Part shown: positions 5,824 through 11,626 of the stretch, piece after piece
How the letters are laid out: each line of letters starts with the position of its first letter
Numbering within the stretch: the stretch's first letter is position 1
Source: Thermacetogenium sp. UBA5472
GTDB lineage: Bacteria; Bacillota; DSM-12270; Thermacetogeniales; Thermacetogeniaceae
NCBI GenBank assembly: GCA_002426495.1
Contig: DIQC01000072.1
Location: 5,009-16,634 of the forward strand
Direction of reading: 5' to 3'
Length of the DNA: 11,626 nucleotides
Position numbers and translations under genes: made by a program
The notes under the pieces: generated by a model
What the model was told of the DNA's origin: nothing
The model's input: the letters and a program-made list of their open reading frames with translations, nothing else
The model's database searches: none

Positions 5824-6195
5824 ATGAAATTTACTAGCAGTGAACAATTAAAAGAATATCGTGAAAAGGCCCAAAAGGTTATATCTGACAATGCAGAAAA
5901 CGAGATCAGGATCATTGTGGGGATGGGAACCTGTGGTATTGCTGCTGGAGCACGGGATGTTATGGATACCATTCTCGAAGAGGTTGAAAACCGTAATTTA
6001 CAGGTTAACGTTATTCAGACTGGTTGTATCGGTATGTGTGAGCAGGAGCCTCTAGTAGATGTTCAGCGTCCGGGTGAAGATCGTATTACCTATGTTAAGG
6101 TTACCCCGTCTGATGCATCAAGAATTATTGTGGACCATGTTATGCACGGCGATATTGTCGCAGACAAAGTGATCGCCCGCTTCGAGCAAATCTGA
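5824..6195 (+). CDS. Small thioredoxin-fold [2Fe-2S] ferredoxin-like subunit
   Basis: 123 residues from the ATG at 5824, which follows AGGTGG (5813-5818) by 5 nt; a GTG at 5815, inside that same site, would add three residues. The domain belongs to the NuoE C-terminal / HydB N-terminal thioredoxin-like [2Fe-2S] family, with the signatures MGTCGIAAGA and TGCIGMC. Numbering from the ATG, the cysteines are Cys37, Cys68 and Cys72. Only three cysteines occur in the whole protein, whereas the NuoE-like and NuoF-like subunits beside it have four. Proteins of this type often accompany multimeric [FeFe] hydrogenases and formate dehydrogenases in Clostridia and probably act as an electron relay or assembly subunit. 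Cofactor content is inferred. The gap upstream (97 nt) is the longest in the operon. Confidence 0.85.
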   Translation: MKFTSSEQLKEYREKAQKVISDNAENEIRIIVGMGTCGIAAGARDVMDTILEEVENRNLQVNVIQTGCIGMCEQEPLVDVQRPGEDRITYVKVTPSDASRIIVDHVMHGDIVADKVIARFEQI

Positions 6196-6225
6196 GTAAA
6201 TCCATAAGGAAGGAGGGGATTTAGG

Positions 6226-8019
6226 TTGCAGACAGTCAGAGCTTATGTTCTTGTTTGCGGAGGCGAAAAATGTAAGGAATCTGGTTCAGAGCAGGTCAAG
6301 GAAGCCTTCGCTAAGGAACTCAAAAATAAGCAACTTGATCAAGAAATAAAGCTTTATGAAACCGACTGTAAAGACTTATGTGAAATGGGGACTCTCGTCA
6401 TAGTACATCCGGGGCGCACCAAATATGTCGGGGTACAACCGGAAGATGTTTCTGAAATTGTTGAGCAACATCTAGTAAAGGGCGAGATTGTCAGCCGTCT
6501 GCTGCATCAAAAACCTGTGGAAGAGAAAGAAGTTCCATCATATAAGGAACTGGATTTTTATAGGAAACAGCGTCGTGTTGCCTTACGGAACTGTGGTTCC
6601 ATTGACCCGGAGAAGGTTGAGGAATATATCGCTAGGGACGGTTATGCGTCTTTAGATAAGGCCGTAAATACGATGACACCTGAGCAGGTGATTGATGAGG
6701 TCAAGCGTTCCGGATTGCGTGGCCGTGGTGGTGGTGGCTTTCCTACCGGTTTAAAGTGGGAGTTTTGCCATCGTTCACCTGGTGATTTGAAGTATCTGAT
6801 CTGTAATGCTGATGAGGGTGATCCAGGTGCTTTTATGGATCGCAGTGTCTTGGAGGGTGATCCGCATAACTTAATCGAAGGTATGGCCATTGCCGCCTAT
6901 GCTATCGGCTGCAGTGAGGGGTATATCTACTGTCGTGCTGAGTATCCGCTGGCCATCAAACGCTTAAAAATAGCCATTGCCCAGGCAGAAGATCTTGGTT
7001 TGCTGGGAGATAACATCCTGGGAACTGATTTTAGTTTCCACCTGCATATTAAAGAGGGTGCCGGCGCCTTTGTCTGTGGCGAGGAAACCGCTCTGATGGC
7101 TTCTATTGAGGGTAAACGAGGGATGCCCAATGTAAGGCCGCCTTTCCCGGCTCAAAAAGGGCTGTGGGGAAAACCTTCGAATATCAATAACGTAGAAACC
7201 TATTCTAATGTGGCGATGATTATTGGAAAGGGTGCCGATTGGTTTAGCAGCATGGGTACCGAGAAGAGCAAAGGAACTAAGGTTTTTGCTTTAACTGGAA
7301 AGGTGAACAACACGGGGCTTGTTGAAGTGCCGATGGGGATCTCTATTCAAGAGATTATCTTTGAAATCGGCGGGGGTATAGTCGGGGGCAAAGAGTATAA
7401 AGGTGTGCAGATCGGAGGGCCATCCGGAGGCTGTATTCCTGCCAGGCTCGCGGACACATCTGTTGATTATGAGTCATTGATCCAGGCCGGGGCTATGATG
7501 GGTTCCGGTGGTTTAGTTGTCATGGATGAGACAACCTGTATGGTGGATCTTGCTCGATTTTTCCTGAACTTTACCCAATCGGAATCCTGTGGTAAGTGTA
7601 CTCCTTGTCGGGAAGGGACGAAGCGAATGCTGGAGATCCTGACCAGGATTTGCGATGGAGAGGGTGTGCCGGAAGATATCGATACATTGGAACGGTTAGG
7701 CAGAGTGATTAAATCAACCGCTCTTTGCGGATTAGGTAATACTGCTCCTAACCCTGTACTCTCTACTCTGAAATATTTCCGTGATGAGTACGAAGCACAT
7801 ATCTATGATAAACGGTGTCCGGCTCATGCCTGCTCAGCCTTGCTGGTATACAGCGTAGATGAAGACAAGTGTATCGGTTGTGGTCGCTGTGCAAAGGTAT
7901 GTCCGGCTGGAGCAATTTCAGGGGGTAAGAAAGAGCCGCATAAGATAGACACAGAAAAATGCATCAAGTGTGGTAGCTGTATTGAAAAGTGTAATAAGGA
8001 TGCCATTACACGTCTGTAG
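6226..8019 (+). CDS. nuoF: NuoF/HydB-like FMN- and NAD(P)-binding subunit with extra Fe-S domains
   Basis: 597 residues from a TTG start at 6226 that follows AAGGAGGGG by about 8 nt. Domains in order: an N-terminal thioredoxin-like [2Fe-2S] domain (Cys11, Cys16, Cys48, Cys52); the NuoF core with the FMN/NAD glycine loop GRGGGGFPTGLKW (166-178), NADEGDPGAFMDR (194-206) and the GEETALMASIEG segment (285-296); the [4Fe-4S] site ESCGKCTPC with Cys455, Cys458, Cys461 and distant Cys501; and a C-terminal bacterial ferredoxin domain with two [4Fe-4S] motifs (Cys549/552/555/559 and Cys579/582/585/589). This is the HydB architecture of NAD-dependent or electron-bifurcating hydrogenases and formate dehydrogenases. 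It exchanges electrons with NAD(P)(H) through FMN and passes them along the clusters to the formate dehydrogenase subunit. It lies 30 nt after the small ferredoxin gene and 35 nt before the catalytic gene. Confidence 0.94.
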   Translation: MQTVRAYVLVCGGEKCKESGSEQVKEAFAKELKNKQLDQEIKLYETDCKDLCEMGTLVIVHPGRTKYVGVQPEDVSEIVEQHLVKGEIVSRLLHQKPVEEKEVPSYKELDFYRKQRRVALRNCGSIDPEKVEEYIARDGYASLDKAVNTMTPEQVIDEVKRSGLRGRGGGGFPTGLKWEFCHRSPGDLKYLICNADEGDPGAFMDRSVLEGDPHNLIEGMAIAAYAIGCSEGYIYCRAEYPLAIKRLKIAIAQAEDLGLLGDNILGTDFSFHLHIKEGAGAFVCGEETALMASIEGKRGMPNVRPPFPAQKGLWGKPSNINNVETYSNVAMIIGKGADWFSSMGTEKSKGTKVFALTGKVNNTGLVEVPMGISIQEIIFEIGGGIVGGKEYKGVQIGGPSGGCIPARLADTSVDYESLIQAGAMMGSGGLVVMDETTCMVDLARFFLNFTQSESCGKCTPCREGTKRMLEILTRICDGEGVPEDIDTLERLGRVIKSTALCGLGNTAPNPVLSTLKYFRDEYEAHIYDKRCPAHACSALLVYSVDEDKCIGCGRCAKVCPAGAISGGKKEPHKIDTEKCIKCGSCIEKCNKDAITRL

Positions 8020-8054
8020 TTGTATTTTCTAATGTAAGTTAGGGAAAAAGGAGT

Positions 8055-10742
8055 GTGAAAAAATTGGCTCTCGTCACCGTCACTATTGACGGACAGACGG
8101 TGCAGGTCCCAGAAGGCACATCAGTGTTGGACACCGCCCGGTCCATTGGGATCAATATTCCCGCCCTGTGCCATGATCCGGATCTGACACCTGTTGGAGC
8201 ATGCCGTCTTTGTGTTGTTGAAGTAGAGAAGATGCGCAATCTTCCCGCTTCTTGTGTCACAATCTGTACAGAGGGTATGGTGATCAGAACAAATACGCCT
8301 CAGATTAGAGAGGCCAGGAAGACTATTTTGGAGCTTCTGGTTGCCAATCATCCTCTGGATTGTCTGACCTGTGAAAAGAGCGGGGTCTGTCTATTACAAG
8401 AATATTGTTATGATTATGGTGTAAAATCAGATGTTTTCCAGGGAGAACAACATGCCTACTCTCTTGAGGATGATAATCCTTTTTACATCAGGGATATGAA
8501 TAAATGCATCGTCTGTGGACGCTGCATACGTTCCTGTGAAGAGATTGTTGGCCGTAATATTTTAGATTTCTCCTATCGCGGCTTTAAAACGAAACCAGGT
8601 CCATTTATGGATACTACAATGAGTGAGTCCGACTGTGTATACTGTGGTAGTTGTGTTACAGTATGCCCGGTGGGAGCGCTTATCGAAAAGGATAGGGTCG
8701 GGAAAGGCCGTACCTGGGAGATCGAAAAGGTAAAAACAGTTTGCCCGTACTGTGGTACAGGCTGCACCATTGATCTAAATGTCAAGGATGGGAAAGTGAT
8801 CGGGGTTACCGGTAATCCTGAGGGGGATGTTAATGGCCGCTTTCTCTGTGTCAAAGGCCGTTTTGGTTATGAATTCATCGATAGTGATGACCGGTTGAAG
8901 AAGCCGCTGATCAGAAAAGACGGGGAATTTGTAGAAGCGAGTTGGGATGAGGCGATCGGCCTTGTGGCTTCCAAGCTGCAGGAGAACAAAGAGAAAAACG
9001 GTCGGGACAGCATTGCCGTCCTCAGTTCTGCTCGCTGTACCAATGAAGAAAATTATCTTTTAAGTAAGTTTGCCAGAGCGGTGATCGGCACCAACAACAT
9101 CGATCACTGCGCACGTCTCTGACATGCTCCCACAGTCGCCGGTCTGGCGGCAGCGTTTGGGAGCGGAGCAATGACCAATTCCATCGAAGAGATCAGTGAT
9201 GCGGATTTAATTCTGGCCTGGGGGACGAACACCCCGGACTGCCACCCGGTAATTAGTTACAAAGCAAACAAAGCTGTTTTGAATGGTGCTAATTTGGTTG
9301 TGGTCGATCCACGCCAAACAGAGTTTGCTGAGACAGCCTCAGAACACCTTCAGTTGAAGCCGGGTACTGATATTGCCTTATTGAATGGAATGGCCAATGT
9401 AATTATCAACGAAAACCTCTGGAATAAAGAATTCGTATCGAATCGTACTGAAGACTTTGACGTCTTGAAGGAGACAGTAGCTAAATATACACCTGATTAT
9501 GTAGAGGAGATCACCGGAGTGCCAGCAGATAAAATCAAGGCAGTTGCTAGGGCTTATGCCGGTGCGGAAAAAGCAACCATCCTCTATACAATGGGTATTA
9601 CCCAGCATGCAGTTGGAACCCACAACGTATTTGCAGTAGCCAACTTATCCATGCTCTGCGGGCAGATCGGGCGCGAATCTACAGGGGTTAACCCTCTGCG
9701 CGGTCAGAATAATGTCCAGGGAGCTTGTGATATGGGGGCACTCCCCAATGTCCTGACTGGTTACCAGAGTGTCGCCGATCCGGCTGTACGGGAGAAGTTT
9801 GGTAAGGCATGGAATTGTACCATCCCTGATCAGGCAGGTATAACCGTTGGCGAAATGATGACTGCTGCAGTTCATGGAGATATCAGCGCTATGTATATCA
9901 TGGGCGAAAACCCGATCTTGAGTGATGCCGATGCTGGTCATGTGGCAAAAGGTCTGGAGAACTTGGACTTTCTGGTTGTACAGGATATCTTCCTGACTGA
10001 GACAGCCCAATATGCAGATGTTGTGCTTCCTTCAGCCTGCTTTGCCGAAAAGGACGGCACCTTCAGTAACACCGAGCGCCGGGTACAGCGTGTGCGTAAA
10101 GCTGTAGAAGCACCGGGAGAAGCATTGGCGGACTGGGAGGTCATTTGCAAATTAGCCAATGCTATGGGTTATCAGATGAACTATGATTCCCCATCTGCAG
10201 TTCTTGATGAGATAGCGAGCGTTACTCCATCCTATGGCGGCATTTCTTTTGAGCGCCTGGAGGAGAAGGGCATTCAATGGCCATGCCCAACAGCGGATCA
10301 TTCGGGAACTCAGTTCATGCATGGGGAGAAATTCAGCCGCGGCCTCGGCAAATTTCATGCTGTGGAGCACATTCCACCAGATGAAGTTCCAGATGAAGAG
10401 TATCCATTTGTTCTCAGCACAGGGCGCCGGCTCTTCCATTATCATACCGGAACTATGACCAGGAAAGGTATGCTGGATGAGCATATGCCTGCCGATTACC
10501 TGGAGGTCAACTGTGCCGATGCACAGCGTCTCGGTATTGCTGAGGGAGACAAGCTTACGGTGTCATCCAGGCGCGGCAGTATAGAGATACCTGCTAGGAT
10601 TGCTGACACTGTACCATCTGGTGTTGTTTTTGCATCCTTCCATTTTTCGGAAACGCCGATCAATCAACTGACTAATCCGAAACTTGATGCCATCTCCAAG
10701 ATTCCAGAGTTTAAAGTCTGTGCAGTCAATGTAACAAAATAA
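8055..10742 (+). CDS. fdhA: Selenocysteine formate dehydrogenase catalytic subunit with NuoG-like Fe-S N-terminus (UGA at 9120-9122 = Sec)
   Basis: About 895 residues when the in-frame UGA at 9120-9122 is read as selenocysteine (Sec356). The N-terminal region carries a [2Fe-2S] domain (Cys39, Cys50, Cys53, Cys67), the NuoG-type His99/Cys103/Cys106/Cys112 cluster, and two [4Fe-4S] motifs (Cys151/154/157/161 and Cys194/197/200/204). The catalytic part starts with CPYCGTGC (Cys230/233/237, then Cys265), then Sec356-His357, and Arg549 before GQNNVQGACDMG; the 193-residue Sec-Arg spacing equals that of Sec140 and Arg333 in E. coli FdhF. A molybdopterin dinucleotide-binding domain fills about 781-892. 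It interconverts formate and CO2 at a Mo or W bis-MGD centre and passes electrons to the NuoF-like subunit. Size and Sec position resemble Moorella FdhA. The GTG at 8055 is only 1 nt from GGAG (8050-8053); a TTG at 8064 has better spacing and would remove three residues. Not a pseudogene. Confidence 0.95.
9120..9164 (+). promoter_or_regulatory. UGA selenocysteine codon and bacterial SECIS element
   Basis: Directly after the UGA, GCTCCCA (9126-9132) pairs perfectly with TGGGAGC (9158-9164), and an apical stem CGCC (9137-9140) with GGCG (9146-9149) closes the loop GGTCT. The GGUC(U) loop with its bulge-prone U is the feature SelB recognises in E. coli fdhF. The hairpin is in the coding sequence and encodes conserved residues (His-Ala-Pro-Thr-Val-Ala-Gly). 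It implies selA, selB, selC and selD elsewhere in the genome. Confidence 0.92.
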
Positions 10743-10761
10743 AGAGAACTTAACTGGCAGC

Positions 10762-10794
10762 AAAAACCGGCTCCAAAAAGGAGCCGGTTTTTTT
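10762..10794 (+). terminator. Strong intrinsic terminator of the formate dehydrogenase operon
   Basis: CCGGCTCC (10767-10774) pairs perfectly with GGAGCCGG (10780-10787) around an AAAAA loop and is followed by seven T. A five-A run before the stem can extend it. It lies 20 nt after the stop codon. Confidence 0.93.
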
Positions 10795-10834
10795 ATCGGG
10801 AAAAACTACCGGGCATAACGCCATCTAGAAAATA

Positions 10835-10863
10835 TTAAGATTAAGGTAGTTGAGTATGATAAT
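10835..10863 (+). promoter_or_regulatory. Candidate promoter of the membrane-anchored protein gene
   Basis: TTAAGA (10835-10840) and GATAAT (10858-10863) are spaced by 17 nt (4/6 and 5/6 consensus). Transcription would begin near 10870, immediately before the AAAGGAG at 10872-10878. This supports the GTG start at 10886 and argues against the upstream ATG codons, which overlap the promoter. Confidence 0.45.
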
Positions 10864-10885
10864 GTATTCAGAAAGGAGTGATCAG

Positions 10886-11449
10886 GTGCTTAGACAAAGG
10901 AAGACATTATTGGTTGTGGCAGCTTTAGTGTTATTGGCAGTTTCAGTTTATTCTATTGTGGCGAGAATCGGGGATAATACTGTGGTATCTACATCTAAGG
11001 CCAAGTATAAAAACTACAGTTATCAGGATGTATCTCTCAATGTATCACTTCCCAAAACCACTCAAGTTACTGAAGACTATTATAGCAGTGGTGAGCTGCT
11101 CCTCAATTCCCACCTTTGTGATGAGGAACATAAATATCATGGTTACATTCAGATCTGGAACATAGATGACGCCGAGGAGTTTATTGAAAAGAGCAAACTG
11201 AACAGTACTTTTAACTTTACATCCTTTGAGCATGAGAAGTTCTCCAATAATTCTTACACTGGCTATGTTGTCGCCTGGACAGCACAGCTGCAGGACAGCG
11301 GGGATATTGCCGGCCGCGATTACATATTACAGAAAAAGGGAGGCAATAAGCAGTTCCTGAGGACCTCTCTGATAGTCGATGAGGCTGTTTACCCAGAAGA
11401 ACTGGCTGGGATAGAAGAAACCATTATCTCATCTCTGGAATGGAAGTAG
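10886..11449 (+). CDS. Membrane-anchored extracytoplasmic protein of unknown function
   Basis: 187 residues from the GTG at 10886, which follows AAAGGAG (10872-10878) by 7 nt; in-frame starts at 10850, 10856 and 10862 have no ribosome binding site. A short basic N-terminus (MLRQRK) precedes one hydrophobic helix at about 8-26, read as a signal anchor because no lipobox cysteine or clear cleavage site is seen. The remaining 160 residues are hydrophilic, rich in tyrosine, serine and asparagine, and contain a single cysteine (Cys78). The alternation of predicted strands (such as DVSLNVSLP near 48-56) with a final helix and SSLEW end recalls small PsbP/DcrB-like extracytoplasmic domains, but I do not recognise a family. 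It is separated from the formate dehydrogenase operon by a strong terminator, so a functional link is not indicated. Confidence 0.75.
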   Translation: MLRQRKTLLVVAALVLLAVSVYSIVARIGDNTVVSTSKAKYKNYSYQDVSLNVSLPKTTQVTEDYYSSGELLLNSHLCDEEHKYHGYIQIWNIDDAEEFIEKSKLNSTFNFTSFEHEKFSNNSYTGYVVAWTAQLQDSGDIAGRDYILQKKGGNKQFLRTSLIVDEAVYPEELAGIEETIISSLEWK

Positions 11450-11626
11450 AAGCTGTGCTTTTTTAGTCGGAATCATTCAGCGATACTTCCCCTATGCTGA
11501 TCATCAGGGTGGATGCCACGAGCTTACCATTTAGCTAACATATTGCCCTTCTGCGAAGTTGGTAACACTGTTTACTGATATTATTTTATTATTGTATTAC
11601 AATGAACAAAGAATATGATGAATAAG
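11450..11626. other. Terminal intergenic stretch, no gene seen
   Basis: Right after the stop codon, AAGC-TGT-GCTT followed by T residues (about 11450-11466) could be a weak terminator. An 11-nt dyad CTGATCATCAG sits at 11497-11507. The final 50 bases are AT-rich and could be the promoter of a gene beyond the window. The ATG at 11602 reads only seven codons before a stop. Confidence 0.4.

Noticed and set aside
9645..10484. Minus-strand open frames of 110-121 codons within the formate dehydrogenase gene
   Set aside because: They are shadows of the long coding frame on the opposite strand and resemble no protein I recognise.
8055..10742. Reading the formate dehydrogenase as two separate genes or as a nonsense-mutated pseudogene
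   Set aside because: The break is a UGA at the exact active-site Sec position, with a SECIS hairpin and conserved residues on both sides in the same frame; the second frame begins inside the catalytic domain without its own ribosome binding site.

Overview
The window looks like chromosomal DNA of a strictly anaerobic, spore-forming Firmicute of the class Clostridia, probably Peptococcaceae-like. The reasons are strong AGGAGG-type ribosome binding sites, frequent TTG and GTG starts, a SleB-type wall hydrolase behind a c-di-AMP riboswitch, and a selenocysteine formate dehydrogenase with NADH-dehydrogenase-like partner subunits. The taxonomic guess is inference; no rRNA or other marker is present.

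Region 1 (1 to about 3570, plus strand) is the right-hand end of an integrated mobile element. It carries a small zinc-ribbon protein, an HK97-fold phage major capsid protein, a TnpW-like small protein and a large serine recombinase. The recombinase ends in a terminator that overlaps its stop codon, followed by a second hairpin terminator. The left end and any other phage or conjugation genes lie outside the window. A capsid gene beside transposon-type tnpW and recombinase genes, with no other virion gene visible, is an unusual mixture.

Region 2 (about 3590 to 4790, minus strand) is one transcription unit: a sigma-A-like promoter, a ydaO/yuaA-class cyclic-di-AMP riboswitch, and a secreted hydrolase with three LysM repeats and a C-terminal SleB/CwlJ domain. 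LysM2 and LysM3 are a recent tandem duplication. The riboswitch ends only 18 nt before the start codon, which suggests control of translation initiation.

Region 3 (about 5100 to 10794, plus strand) is a four-gene operon for a soluble NAD(P)-linked formate dehydrogenase: a NuoE-like [2Fe-2S] subunit, a second small thioredoxin-fold [2Fe-2S] protein, a NuoF-like FMN/NAD subunit with extra Fe-S domains, and a catalytic subunit of about 895 residues. The catalytic subunit fuses a NuoG/HydA-like Fe-S N-terminus to a molybdenum/tungsten formate dehydrogenase. Its gene is read through an in-frame UGA at 9120-9122 as selenocysteine, with a clear bacterial SECIS hairpin just downstream. Together the genes would move electrons between formate/CO2, the Fe-S chain and NAD(P)(H), possibly with ferredoxin in a bifurcating scheme. 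A strong terminator closes the operon.

Region 4 (10835 to 11626, plus strand) holds a separately promoted gene for a membrane-anchored protein of unknown function, then 177 bases in which I see no gene.
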